64,000 nucleotides of DNA, taken from Tillandsia leiboldiana (lineage: Eukaryota > Streptophyta > Magnoliopsida > Poales > Bromeliaceae). Position 1 is the stretch's first letter, and every line of letters begins with the position of its first letter. Shown here one piece after another: positions 49,405 through 61,516 of the stretch. The stretch spans positions 9,849,445 through 9,913,444 of the forward strand of contig CM055081.1 of assembly GCA_029204045.2 (NCBI GenBank). The letters run 5' to 3'. The notes beneath the pieces were generated by a model, which had not been told where the DNA came from, did not search any database, and saw nothing but the letters and a program-made list of their open reading frames with translations. Position numbers and translations under genes: made by a program.

Positions 49405-50698
49405 GTTTGTTTGTTTTTATTTATACTATTGTTATTGATTCATAAGGTTGCAAAAATAGAAACGAAAATCAAAACTATAGTAAAATCATGATTAGCTAAG
49501 GTGTCTCGTCGTTACTGTCTTTATGATGTAGTCGATAGATAGAACGAAATTGCGTGAAGCTTCTAACATTCGGCTTAAGGTGCAAAGAATCGATCGCCAA
49601 ATATTTCTCGCTAACAATGTTGAATTTGTTTGAGTTCTCAAATTCGAATAATGAAAATTTTAATCTTTTTTAAAATAAACGACTTGATGGAAGTACAAAA
49701 GCCGCGAGAAAGAAGAGCGCACCTTACATGGACTCTAAGTAAGCACATCAGTGAATATATTCTAAATGCAAAAATAGATTTATTTGCCGTGTACAAAAAT
49801 AAAAATAAAAATAAATAAAATAACTTATCCACGGCCATAAATCCAAAGGTCCGAATTAAATGTTCACATGTGACAACTACGCCATATTTTCCCTTTTCCT
49901 TATAACTCGGTTGGATCACAAAAAAAAAAAAAAAAGAAAAAGGAGCGAAGAGTAAAAGGGAAGGGCCAGATTCAGCGCACCAAAACTCGGCGTATGTTCC
50001 GGTTCACGCAACTCCGCCGATTCATCACCCTCCGATCCTCATCCGACGGTCGGGGCTCGATGCCTTATCTCCCCGTAAACGCACGCCTACTTTTACCGCG
50101 AGCCCACATTCACACGCTACCCCCAAAATCGTACCACCGATTTATTATTGAAATTGAACAGGAACGTGATTGCAATTTTAGGGAAGCAGAAGGACTGCCC
50201 ATACATTTTACTCTACAGTATAAAATATCGAATCTAGTGTGAAAGGGATAAGCCCCTCTCTCTCTCTCGCTCGCATTCTCTCTCCTCGCACTGGGACCAA
50301 CGCTCGCCATTAATGTCTCTCGCTTCTCTCTCTAGGGTATCAGTACAATAATGCAGCTCTAGAGAGAGAAAGAGAGCCCAGGAGTCGGCGTGGTCAACCT
50401 TCGCGAAGGTCGCCTTAGAAAAGTACCCCTTTTTTAGACGGAGACGGGAAGAGAGAGAGAGGGGGGGGGGGGGGGCGACAAGGAGGTGAGAAAAAGGCGT
50501 CACCTTTACCCCTCTCTCAAGCATTTTATTTTACTACTACTGCTGGAGAGAGAGCTCGAACCAAATCCGATCTTTCGAAGTGGATTTGGGGGTGGGGAGG
50601 GGATAAGAACGGATCTGAGTGCCAATTCGGCTTCTTCTCAAGCTATTTGTGGAGGAGGAGGGAGGGTTTTGATTTGTGCGGCGTTGTTCGATTCCGCG

Positions 50699-53401
50699 AT
50701 GGGGAACTGCTTCGGCGCGAAAATTAAGGCGGAGAGCCCCTCGCACAGCGCCTTCACCTCCGGTACGCAATTGTTGGGTTCACCAAGAAGTGAGTTTTAG
50801 GACTGATTTAGGGTGTTCGGGAATTGGGATGGGGGGATTTGTTCTCCTTTTATAGGGTTCTTCATGCATGTTGCTTTTTGGTGTTGGGGAGGAGCTCGAG
50901 ATTTAAGAAAAGCTGCCAACTTTGATCTTTATTTGTTGCTGTTTTGGTAATCAAATCTCTCTAATTGGGGCTCTTCGCAGTAGGCATTTCTGAGTTGCTT
51001 AAATTAATTGTCCTTACATAGTAAAGCTACTGCTGTTGCTTCATATACCAAGTAATCTGATGGAGGATTTGCTGGTCTTTATTTAGTTCGTGTATCCCTG
51101 TCCTTTTCCTTTTATTAGGAGTCATAGGAAACATGCAAGGAACAAAAACCACTCATTTGTCTTGTGAAATTTATGTGCAGGTATTTCTGTTTCACTCAAC
51201 CGTCACTGAAATTTGACAATCTTTTAATAGAATTTAGTTTATTCGATACATTTTTTGGGCACTACCAACTGGTGCAACACTGACATTTTTGTTGCTATTG
51301 TTTTCCAATTCCTGCAATTTGTATTTAAACTGGTAGTATCTTACGAAAATTTGCGGTATTTCTCTTTCACGTGCGCTCAGGGACGAACTCGAAATATGGA
51401 AGTAAAAATGAGAACGAATTGAGCAGCTCGAGCAGTCGGGTTTCGGCATCCTCCGTGCCTCCGACTCCTCGGACTCAGGGTGAGATACTGCAGTCGCCGA
51501 ATGTGCGCAGCTTTACATTCAATGAGTTGAGAATTGCCACCAGGAACTTCCGGCCGGACAGTGTGCTGGGAGAGGGCGGGTTCGGTTCGGTCTTTAAGGG
51601 GTGGATCGACGAGCACACATTCGTGCCCGCCAAACCCGGTACCGGAATTGTTATTGCTGTGAAGAAGCTCAATCAGGAAGGCCATCAGGGTCACAGGGAA
51701 TGGCTGGTCAGTGTAATATATATTGCTACTTACCGCAGTATTTCGTCAAACAACACTATACCATATAGCTAGGCCAAAAAGGCCTTTAATGTTTGTCGAA
51801 AATGTTTACTTAACCTTATTAATTGATTTCATTTTTATCTGTAACTTGTAGGCAGAAGTTAATTATCTAGGCCAATTATCTCATCCTAATCTTGTAAAAC
51901 TCATCGGATACTGCCTGGAGGACGAACAGCGGCTTCTCGTTTACGAGTTCATGCCTCGAGGAAGTTTGGAGAACCATCTTTTTAGGAGTAAGTCGCGTCC
52001 TGAGCTGTTTACGTGTTCTTTTATGGATGTGAGTGAAATTTTGACTAAACGGAACTGAAGATCTTTCTATGAGAGTTAATGTTGTATTTGTTACGAAAGA
52101 ATTATTTTTGCAAATGATTCTGCAGGGGGGTCGTACTTTCACCCGCTTTCTTGGAACCTCCGGATGAAGGTTGCTCTTGGAGCTGCTAAAGGGCTCGCAT
52201 TTCTGCACAGCGACAAGGCAAAAGTTATCTATCGCGATTTCAAGACCTCTAATATTCTTCTGGATTCGGTATGTAATGGTGTATAAATTTGCATAACTAT
52301 ACAAGCGAAAGAGGTTACCTTAGACAATCTGATTTTTTTCTTTTTTTTTTTATTCCTGGCTCTGTCGGCAGAGCTATAATGCGAAGCTATCTGATTTTGG
52401 ATTGGCAAAAGATGGTCCAACGGGCGATAAAAGTCATGTCTCCACGAGGGTGATGGGAACCTACGGATACGCCGCTCCTGAATATCTTGCAACAGGTAAA
52501 CTTGTTTGTTTACGTGCGAGCTCTTAGTTGCTTTTATTCCTTTAGCAACAACAGAGTTCTTTGCTGGTAGTCCAACTCTGTTGTTTACATCACAATGTTA
52601 TTGTATCTTTGTTAGTGTTTTTGAACTAATTTGGCGCTCGTTAGTTTGCTCATGAATATTGGCTGAATGAACATTGGGATTGATTGCAAATTGTTGGTAA
52701 TTCAGCTCGATTTGTGAAGTGCAAGAAGCTTATGGGAAGCAATTTTTTAGTTCACCAGTAGGTCACACATTCTTAATATCTTCTATCACTGCGTAGAAAC
52801 ATCCTTGTTATGAACATTTTTTTGAAAACTCCGTTCAGTTATGGGGATAACTATGAGTGCTACTGAATGGGGATAACTATGGAGACCAATTTCTATCATT
52901 CTAACACTTAATTTTTTGTCTTCAATTTTGAATTCTAAAGGCCATTTGACTACAAAGAGCGACGTGTACAGCTTTGGAGTGGTTCTTCTAGAAATGTTGT
53001 CAGGCAGAAGGGCATTGGACAAGAACCGCCCATCGGGGGAACACAATCTGGTGGAGTGGGCGAGGCCGTACCTCACCCACAAGCGGAAGATCTTCCGCAT
53101 ATTGGACATGCGGTTAGGGGCGCAGTACTCCATCTCGGGAGCCCAGAAAGCCGCAGGCCTCGCGCATCGGTGCTTGTCGATGGAGTCTCGTTGCCGACCC
53201 ACCATGAACCAGGTTGTTAGCATGTTGGAACAGCTCCAGGATTTCAAGGAGGCATTGGCAGGCCCAGATCCTGCCCCTGCAGCGAAAAAGACGGGCCAAA
53301 GTCTCGATAGGAGGTCGCGGAGGAGGAATTTGGAACAAGTCGCGAGTGTTAACGGAAAGGGCTCCTCTCCCAGGCCCTCGGCATCCCCTCTTTATGGTTA
53401 A
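50699..53401 (+). CDS. Receptor-like cytoplasmic kinase, RLCK-VII (PBL/APK1 type)
   Basis: Six exons join exactly to 417 residues: 50699-50762, 51381-51706, 51852-51987, 52126-52268, 52372-52495 and 52941-53401. The start MGNCFGAK is a myristoylation site with a palmitoylation Cys next to it. A Ser-rich linker leads to the kinase: [12 protein letters not shown] (about 84), IAVKK with the catalytic Lys at about 116, [14 protein letters not shown] (RD kinase with Tyr in place of His, normal for this class), DFGLAKDG and [15 protein letters not shown] in the activation loop, then a basic tail. The class sits at the plasma membrane and carries signals from immune and growth receptors (BIK1, PBL proteins). 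Sequence around [18 protein letters not shown] places it with PBL9/10/11-APK1 rather than BIK1, by memory only. The leader contains CT/GA repeats. Confidence 0.95.
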
Positions 53402-54106
53402 TGAAGTGAAACTGGGGGAAATGTTGTTAGTTTTTTTGTTTTTTTTGGTGAGCCGTTGAGAGGAGAAAGAGGGAAAGTGAGATGCTGATCTCTCTGTGGT
53501 CATGTTTGTTGTTGTACAGCTAATGGCTTTATTGTTATTATCATCATCCAGTTTAAATGGTATTCTTAGAAATATTCATGTACTTGTTTAATGTTAGCTT
53601 TTTGACATCTTTAAGAATGCTGATGCTTTTTTTTCTACTCAGTAGCTGGAGATCAATCATCGATGGGGGGAAGAAGAAGGGATTACATAAAAAAACTGGA
53701 GATTATATTATTGTTATTTCGGTGCGACTATCTTGAATTTTATATTTACACAATGATTCCACGAGGACTCTGCACGGTTGAGATTATCACAAGCCATAAA
53801 AAAAAATGTCCTAAAAAGAAAGTTGCAGATAATGTAAGATAAAATGCACAGATCGAAGGAAGGCACAGCACTGGTTATAGATAGACTAAGCCATGAGAAT
53901 TTAGAGCATGGAGTCTCCTGCAAAAGCTGCTGCATATATTCTAAAAGAAACATCCGAAAAGAGGGCATGACAAAACAACAATGATTTCAAGAACGATATA
54001 CAACTAAAGTGGAAAGAAGAAGAAAACGCTCCGGCCACCATGAGCAGTGATTTAGTAATACCGATTACCTGAATTATAACCTCGCCCGGCCACCATGAGC
54101 AGTGAT
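53402..54106. other. 3' flanks of convergent genes
   Basis: 3' UTR of the RLCK gene from the left and of the minus-strand RGG-tail gene from the right. The right end contains the second copy of a 55-base tandem duplication. No other gene. Confidence 0.55.
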
Positions 54107-54141
54107 TTAGTAATACCGATTACCTGAATTATAACCTCGCC
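54032..54141. repeat. 55-bp tandem duplication over the stop codon of the RGG-tail gene
   Basis: Two units with a 55-base period (about 54032-54086 and 54087-54141), each containing CGGCCACCATGAGCAGTGAT and CGATTACCTGAATTATAACC. On the minus strand the first unit read encodes the end GYNSGNRYY and the stop; the second follows as 3' UTR. No difference between the units is visible, so the event is recent. Confidence 0.93.
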
Positions 54142-55925
54142 CACCTGAATATTGACCACGGGGCTCAAAACCACGGCCCCTGCCGCCTCGACCAACCTCC
54201 GACCGTTGTTGCCCATAGGACTCGTAATGACCTGCCGAAGCATAATCTCCTTGCGACTCTGCATAAGCACTTACAGCAGCAGGGGAGGCGGCGGCGGCGG
54301 CGGCGGCGGCGGCGGTAGAGAAGCCTTGAGCTTCGCTGGGCCCGGCACTTTTTTGATAAATTTGCATACTAGCTTGCCGGTACTGCAGAAGCCGAGCCTG
54401 AGACTCCTTCCTTAGGAATTCCTCTCTGCGAGTAGCCTGGTGAGCTCGAAGGGCAATTAGTTTCTCTTGGTATTGAGCATTTATCTCACCTAGCCTCTGA
54501 CAAAGAGGGAGAGGGAGAGCGTAGAAATGTAAGCCATCAAAAACAGGAAAATTTCTTCATTGAAATAAAAGAAAAGGTTACTAACAAATTTAGCCCTGCG
54601 AGTATGAACTGAATTTCAACTTCTGCCTCAAGAGTTTTAATTGTAACAATTTACTCTGTGGAGTTTGATGGGATATCAGTTTCGTTCTAGAAGTTTCGAA
54701 TTTGATAATTTCATCCCCAAACTTTGATTCTGACTTCAATTTTGCCATTAGAGTCAAAGCAAAGTTTAAGGATGGTGCTGATGCGTCTGCCGCCAGAGAC
54801 TAAATTGTTACATTTATCTACGGCAATGAAACTGAAATCATGGTCAACCTTCAGGGACTAAACTTGTAATAAAAGCAAAAGGAATAATCGATAAGGGCAT
54901 CTTGCGAAATAGCATTCATGAACAACAATGAACATAATACTCGAGCTCTCTTCACAAGTTGCATACTTTCAGCATCATTTTACCAAACCAATCACTTCGA
55001 AATGTGGACCCGAAAGCATCTCATGTGAGTGTCAAGAGATTATGTTATAAGCTTACGGTAGATGCAGAGCCAAAATTTAGTAAAATGCTGAAAAACAGGT
55101 CTGGTGATTTTGGCATCATCAGCATTGTCAATTTTTCTATTATGAAGAGTACACAATTGATCAATACCTCCCTGTGTCGAGAATTTTCTGCATCCTCTGC
55201 ATCATGAAGTTCCTTGGAAAGCTTTACAACATCGTTAAGAAATTTCTGCTCGAGACCTTCATACGTCTGCGGGAGACTGTTATCGTCACGCCCAACTTCC
55301 ATCTCATTGTGGCGGGCCTGGGCTCTAAGGTCTTTACTGGGCTGCTTTGAATCCAACCTTTGATTCTCATATAAAGATCTTGCACCGTCAGTTCCTTGAC
55401 CTATATTTGAAATAATCCAGCTTTTAGGGACTAAAAAATGTTCGGGTTTCAAGTAGTGAAACTGTTGAACAGTGAAATAGACAACCTATGGGCCTGCATT
55501 AACAAATATGGATTTCCGTTCCAGAAACAATTGGATAAAAGAGTTTCCGAAAGAAGCATGGAATTAGACACACTTGCACTTTGGGAGAATCACTTACTAC
55601 AGCGCAACTGAAGCCGCACGGCAAAATGAATGCATCTAACCAATCAACGAAAAACGAGTCATGAGATACCAGCAAACTTACCTTCGCTATATGCATAGGG
55701 TGGCAGCTCATTCGAATCTTTCGAACCATCTCGATGCCATTGCCACTGTCCCTCCATCTTTGACAGGTTATACTGATGATCTTCACCAGGCTTCATAGGG
55801 TCCCGCCCCGGATATTGGTTATTACCCGACAGCTGCTGTAATCTCTGCGCTGACATGTGCTGCTGCATCTGAGCAGCTATGGTGGAATTCATGGCAGGAT
55901 CAGCATACTGCCCCTGTCGCCTCAT
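54107..55925 (-). CDS. Conserved plant coiled-coil protein with RGG-like tail, function unknown
   Basis: Three coding exons (55682-55925, 55168-55400, 54107-54496) join exactly to 288 residues. It starts MRRQGQYADPAMNSTIAAQM with a Gln/Met-rich region (MQQHMSAQRLQQLSG). The middle is charged and helical (EGLEQKFLNDVVKLSKELHD and GEINAQYQEKLIALRAHQAT, RREEFLRKES), probably a coiled coil. The tail has an Ala run (GCC repeats), then Gly/Arg/Tyr sequence (GRGGRGRGFEPRGQYSGGRG) ending NSGNRYY, which resembles RNA-binding RGG boxes. I do not know a named function. A 5' UTR intron is likely: donor at about 56603 (GGTG/GTAAGTG) and acceptor at about 55935. The stop sits inside a fresh 55-base duplication that leaves the protein unchanged. 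Confidence 0.85.
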
Positions 55926-56954
55926 TTTCCCTACCTGAAGAACATAATAATCTGCCGGATGTGCGCGAATAGAAACCCCAGGGAAAAAAAATAAGATAAA
56001 TAAATTACTCAGAAAAAAAAAATGTGAATTACAATAGTGAGCTAAGAATGTAGCTCTAGCCCAACTGTCTTTTCACCATATTCCATTGTCACGACCATTT
56101 CCTTCATTTTGAGCATATATCTTGAGAAAAGTGTAATAACAAATAATTGATAGCTATGCTCCTCTTCAAAAACTCAAAAATAATAACACCTTCGGAGAAA
56201 GAAGCAAACAGCAGGTATTAAAAAAAAAAAAAAAAAAAATCCAGAATCATGGTTGTTATTCATATTCATAGCCATAAACATATCAAAGTGAGCATTGATT
56301 ATTGCACAAGCAACATTTAGCCTCGGACTCTATTTTACGTAATCAAATGATCGTTTGTTTTATAGATATCCCTGTGATAATAAGCAACACCCATTACTGG
56401 AAAGATTCGAAAGATCCCCAGTAGTCGAGGCACGCAAACAATTAAAGCATCACAAGCTTGAGTTGAGGCTATCGTCGTCTGGTACGTGGATTGGTCGAAT
56501 CATTGATTCTAGCTACGAGCTTCGTTAATTAGGATCACGAAACCGCATTATTAGCAACATATGCAAAAGCCCCAAGACGACAACGAAGAAGAGATACACT
56601 TACCACCACCGCCGCCGCCACTGAATAAACCCTAATCGCTCGCTCAAATGCTTGCACGAACTATTTCCTTCCAAAGGCCGCTTCAAAGTCGCAAAATGGA
56701 GGATTAATATGAAGTTTAAAGAGACGGAGAAGGAGAGAGGAGGAAGAAAATGGAGGGAGAGGGAGAGGGAGACAGGGGAGGGGATGAGCGAAGAGGGAGC
56801 TTTAGGGTTAGAGCGAAGGAATTGGGGATTCGATGGGCAATTTGGGCTCAGAGTCGTCCATTTTCTGTGGCCCATTCTCGAATAAAAGGGCTCTTATTTA
56901 TATTTGGAATCCATAAGAAAATTTTCATAATGCAGCTCATTTGAGGGTCTTGAA
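55926..56954. promoter_or_regulatory. 5' UTR intron and upstream region of the RGG-tail gene
   Basis: Minus-strand 5' UTR exon from about 56604 upward, with (GGC)n-like and CCTCT-rich leader sequence to about 56820, spliced to about 55934. The intron contains A runs (56010-56020, 56220-56240). No other gene. Confidence 0.5.
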
Positions 56955-57460
56955 GTAAGCAAAAGAGAGAGACAACTGGGCCTCAAAGAAAAAAAAAAAA
57001 AAAAAAAAAAACCCTACACACACCATTCTTTCCACGGTAAAGGTCCCGCGCCCTCTCTCGCAGTTGTCTCAAATTATTTTTTTTATCATCGAAGATTCTT
57101 CTATTTTTTTTCACCCAGATTGATCACCAAGAAGCAACTACCACCGCACATTTCAATCTTCCTCTACACCCCCCTAAACAACTTACGTGCTCTCACTGAT
57201 GAATAAACTGTTTATTCACCAGTAACGTTCCTAGCAACGCTTTAGCCGCTACACAACCGATTAGAAGGTGGTCGTTCCTAGCAACGCTTTAGCCGCTACA
57301 CACCCGATTAGAAGGTGGTCGACACTCTCCTACTCCTCCCTGCAAAAGAAGCAGTTGGCCTCCCCGCTCCACAAAAGACAAAAATATATTATCGTAGCAA
57401 AATGAGCTTTTTAGTAAAAAGGACAGTCACAGTGGCGAGGACCAGCTGAAACATTAGGAA
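56955..57460 (-). mobile_element. Decayed LINE 3' fragment
   Basis: GAGACAACTGGGCCTCAAAG at 56968-56987 followed by an A run mirrors GAGACAACTAGGTCTCTAGA followed by an A run in the 3' part of LINE copy 2 (about 35311). At 57318-57350 the minus strand reads ANCFFCREE, stop, ESVDHLLIGC, a broken zf-RVT knuckle. The spacing between the two landmarks (about 350 bases) is close to that in LINE copy 2 (about 380). Many stops; a 47-base duplication lies inside. Confidence 0.6.
57226..57319. repeat. 47-bp tandem duplication in the LINE fragment
   Basis: CGTTCCTAGCAACGCTTTAG and what follows to GAAGGTGGT is repeated with a 47-base period (57226-57272, 57273-57319). The units differ at one position (ACACAACC against ACACACCC). 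Confidence 0.9.
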
Positions 57461-57728
57461 TGTAAGGAAAAAAAAAAAAAAAGGAAAGAAAAAATGTAAC
57501 TTGAACTCCAAATCAAGAGCAAAGAGATCTGAAGAAGATACTAAGAACATTGACAGGTTTGCTCAGTAGGTGATTTTTAGTTGGCCGTGGGTCCACAAAA
57601 ATGAGGCAGCAACAACTTGGTGGTAAAATAGGTGCAGTTACAGTTTATATTACACTTTGTTAGACCAAAGAAAATGAATGGCACTGTACATCAAATTCCA
57701 AGCACATTGAGTTCAAAAAGTTAATCAT

Positions 57729-60700
57729 CTACATCCATCTTCGTCTCTTCCTTCGAACGAGATAAATACGACCATAAACCCAACGCTTGCTAGGAGTCGG
57801 CAAGTATTGCTGCAGATAAATGCAAAAAAGAATACCAATAAGATTAGAAACTTATTCAGAACATCTTATCCGGGAGCTTAGTTAATCGCAAAAAATTGCA
57901 TAGAGAAGCATAAACCAGCCGTTTGGCAAACTCGAAGCATCAATAGGTCACACAGATTTGGACAATTTGCTTCACAATATGGAAGCTAGAAAAGGTGCAT
58001 GTTCTTTTTTTTTTTTGACCCTCACATTTTGCAATGTCAGAATATAACATACCTCCACCTTTGTGCGGTATTCCAATATGGACTCACATACATGGCATTC
58101 CGCTCTATGGGGTTCTTGGTTGGACATTTCAGTCTTTACAAATGCAAAGACCTGGAAGACAACAAATTTTGTTCCCTTCAGAGGTATAATTTTTCCAGAT
58201 TAAAAGGCACAAAGAAACTACCAAATAATAAAACCAACCTCTTCACCGCAATTTGGGCACGAGCCTTTGAGTGCAACCAAATCATTCCTCAATAGGCGTT
58301 GCAGTGCTTGAACTGATATTCAATCACATAGCTAAGGTATCAAGAGATGAAATTGAGAGTAATCAAAAGCATATTCTCGGTCAACAGTGATTTTCATCAT
58401 AATTCTACTCCGTACAAGAACAGAGAGCATCGAAGTTGAGCATTTTATGATGGAAGCGCACGGCAAAGTCAATACGAAGCTTGAATAACTACTCATTTTG
58501 CAAGAATTAGATACGTAAACATGGCACAACACTTCTGGACTGAATTATCAATCAAAAGTTAATCTTACCGGAAGCAGACGCAACAGGATAGCCTACTAGA
58601 TATCCCAGTCCAATCAGGAGCATGCCATTCACCACAGTAAGCATTTCGAATGGAGATTTTTCATAATGCAAGGCATATCTTGCGCCAAAAGTATCTTCAA
58701 ATGCCAAAATTGTGGTATAAATAGTAGGCACAAGAAAGGCAGAGGTCCCAAACAGAAGTAGCAACAGCCAGATACTTGCTAGAGCCAATACTTGGGAAGG
58801 GTCTTCCTGTCCTACATCCAAGCCATATCAAAACCCAAAAAGTAAATGGCATTTTCTGACAGTTGAGAAAAGAAAAGAAGAGAATGGCACTCCTTCCAGT
58901 TCTCACAGGATCCTCTCTATAAGTGCTACTAGAATTAAGTTGTTCTAACAAGCAATACCAACTCTTTATTACACTCTGCTAAATAGCTTCTCGCTGCAAG
59001 AGCAGAAGCTTCAAACTGAGGTTCCTGCTTTTGGAGGCCCTGAGAGCTCATTTTAGCTTTTCCGCCGCAGCAAAAGCTCCGGACTTCTTGTTGGCCAAGC
59101 ACTTGGTTTCTAGAAGCTTCTGCTTCAGGAATAGAAAATCATGCTAGCCAAACAGTCACACATAAAGCATTTATTATAAGAAGGATGTTTTTAGGACTGA
59201 GCCGAACCAGAATCTAGAATTCTCAGCTTTGGGCAAGGCATGTATGGTATTCGGACTATCCTAAAGCTTGAATAAGAAGAAAATTACCTCGGCATCAGCA
59301 TATGTAGATTGTCGTCTGAGGCTGCAGCGGGGATACTTTACAACTGATTTTGAACCATACAACCGCAACTTCAACTGCAATAGATAGTTTATTAAAAGTG
59401 CAGCCAAAGATAGGAGGAAAATCATATAAACTGACAACATGAAGTTGTGTTATTTACTACCTCAACTTTATCAAACATGTCATCACCAATCAAAGGTTTA
59501 CCACTGTAATAAGAGTCGCGAGCCTGGACCGAAATTAAAATTCATATTAGTTGTTAGCAACGAGCGCACAAACTAAATACGAAATCAATAGGCGACCACC
59601 ACACAAAAGTAAACCTCAAAAGCACGACAAAATAGAACACACAGATTTATGTGAAAAACTCTTTGCAGGAAAAAAATTACGGGCGAAAGAGGAGAGTTTC
59701 ACTATGTCCAAAAAGTGAATACAAAGTTCAGATGATCGTACAATCGCTCGATCTCTCTAGGGCAAAAGAAAAAAGGATAAGAAACTTCTTAACGGGTTTG
59801 TCTTATCGGATCAGATCCGTACCGCAGGGGACTCCGCCCCCCGCACCCTCCGCACTCCCCCGTCCTTCGCTTCTACTACAGACATCCAATTTTTTTTTCT
59901 CAAAATATTACTAAATTTTATCGTCGCATCGCGAAGCCGTCGGGCGAACCGGAAACACAAAATCGAAGCGATTTCTAATTTCAGAGTCACATCTAACATT
60001 AGTGAATATAACATCAGCTGCAAAGGGTTTTTACTACGCGGCAGTAATGTGCCGGTTTCTCTCTAAGGAGTTCTTTTTTCAGATATAAGCCATTATCAAA
60101 GTAACCGACAACACCAGCACGGCAAATTGAGATAGATAACATGCCACAAAAGCATCAATTCTAGGTGTCCATGAAGATAGCTAATCAAACCATCTATTTT
60201 CGCAGCAGCTGTGGGTTGAATAGGAGACTGATTACCAACATTACCAATCATTAAGCAAACTAACTTCTAAACTATTTCAGTGTTTCTGCAGGGTTTTTCT
60301 CCATACATTAGAGTAAAAATAAATTGAAAGCGAGAAAAAGACAACTAAAATGACTGCGAGAGGAGAACATTAACTCAATTGCATCAAGCTAGAGATTAAC
60401 TCCACGGAAGAACGAAGGATTACAACATAGAACAACAATCTAACCCTACGGATATAGCAAATCGAATCGAACATAGGACCGAGCGAGCAAAACGATCCGA
60501 AGCTAGGGTTCGGTAGCATCACCTGCCGATAAAGGGCTTCAAGCATCTCCTTGCTCGCGGTCTCGATGGGCCCGACGAAGAGACACGAGGGTCCCTCCGC
60601 GGCGAGCGCGACCACGGGCGATGAGCTCCGGCGCCTCCCTCCGCCGCCATCGGGAGCTCGGAGGCGGATCCGCAACCACCGCGCCGAGAGGAGCACCGCC

Positions 60701-60768
60701 ACCGGTGACGGCGCCGGAGGATGCAGGAGACGAGCGGCGGCGGCGGCGGCGGAGCGAGAGGAGGGCAT
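57729..60768 (-). CDS. PGR5-like protein 1 family (PGRL1/PGRL2-type), chloroplast thylakoid
   Basis: Seven exons join exactly to 295 residues: 60523-60768, 59461-59523, 59288-59374, 58569-58806, 58239-58312, 58053-58151 and 57729-57809. The Ala/Arg/Ser-rich N-terminus (MPSSRSAAAAAARLLHPPAP) suits a chloroplast transit peptide. Next come CLFVGPIETASKEMLEALYR, ARDSYYSGKPLIGDDMFDKV, LKLRLYGSKSVVKYPRCSLR, two hydrophobic segments (SIWLLLLLFGTSAFLVPTIY; GMLLIGLGYLVGYPV) and the CPNCGEEVFAF and CHVC pairs. PGRL1 works with PGR5 in cyclic electron flow around photosystem I and uses redox Cys pairs; PGRL2 is a related paralogue. Which of the two this is cannot be told. I chose the ATG at 60768 because one at 60813 would lie only a few bases from the start expected from the TATA box. 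Intron 1 carries an LTR-like repeat. Confidence 0.9.
59549..60048. repeat. Dispersed LTR-like repeat, copy B, in PGRL-type intron 1
   Basis: About 500 bases aligning by eye with 8830-9335. It is GC-richer and so better preserved; it includes CACACAGATTTATGTGAAAA, AGGAGAGTTTCACTATGTCC and ATCGCTCGATCTCTCTAGGG. TGTTAG occurs near its left end. No coding sequence and no target duplication recognised. Confidence 0.5.
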
Positions 60769-60845
60769 GAGGCGTGCGGAGTGACCGGGGAGGGTTCCAC
60801 TCCCACCACACAAATTGGGGGCGCTTCGTTTTGCGTACGGAGATC

Positions 60846-60853
60846 TTTATATA
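60846..60853 (-). promoter_or_regulatory. TATA box of the PGRL-type gene
   Basis: TATATAAA on the minus strand (within CTATATAAAG). Start of transcription is expected about 30 bases downstream near 60816-60820, leaving about 50 bases before the ATG at 60768. Confidence 0.6.
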
Positions 60854-61216
60854 GTTTTTTAATATTGCACTCCAACCTCCCGCGAAAATCATCGGAGAAA
60901 AAGTTTGTGGCAAGTGACCAATGCAATTACGCCCTCCAAAGTATGAAAAATTCTAAATTTATTCATGTTAAAAAAAAATCGATATTTATATAGATTTTTT
61001 ATAAATTTTAAATTATTTTCCATTTATCTTTTTTGTTAAATTATTTTAAAATATCTTTAAAATACTAGTCCACTACTACAATTAGGTACCCGAAAAATTT
61101 TATTATTTATTTATTTAATTAGATTTAGGATTAGTATGAAATAATATGACATACAGAATAAATTCATGAAAAATAAAAATAAGATGATAATACTAAATTT
61201 TACTCCAATAAAATAT

Positions 61217-61387
61217 GGAAAATGCTACTTGTACACCCCATTTGGGGTGTACATCGCACACCCCACCCATCCAATGGGTGGGGTGTGGTGAGGGGTCACT
61301 TCACAATTTGTGAAGTGACCCCCCCACCCTTAGATGGGTGGGTGTAAGATGTACATCCCCTTTGGGGGTGTACATATAGCGTTGCCC
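61217..61387. mobile_element. Foldback MITE with 9-bp TSD (Mutator-like), copy 3
   Basis: 171 bases between perfect ATAAAATAT repeats (61208-61216, 61388-61396). Starts GGAAAATGCTACTTGTACAC; the reverse complement of the end starts GGGCAACGCTATATGTACAC. The centre is a separate palindrome (GGGTCACTTCACAATTTGTG, then AAGTGACCC). No coding capacity. Confidence 0.93.
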
Positions 61388-61516
61388 ATAAAATATATAT
61401 AGTACTTATCTGCTGCAGTGAGTAATAACTATAACTATTATATACTATATGAAAAAATATTTAATCAATTAAATTTTTTTATTAAATATTTTGTAAGTTA
61501 TTTGTAATTTAAAATT

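Larger units (their letters stand above)
45735..50698. other. AT-rich intergenic region between OEP16 and RLCK gene
   Basis: No protein-coding gene supported over about 5 kb. It holds two SINEs, one microsatellite-bounded foldback element and one decayed relative (listed separately), GA arrays at about 47694-47712 and 47965-47990, and A runs at 48337-48375 and 49919-49935. From about 50250 the sequence becomes the GA/CT-rich promoter and leader of the RLCK gene, with a G run at about 50461-50475. Confidence 0.55.

Noticed and set aside
60769..60813. Upstream ATG at 60813 for the PGRL-type protein
   Set aside because: Would add MCGGSGTLPGHSARL and start only a few bases after the expected transcription start; the ATG at 60768 gives a typical transit peptide.
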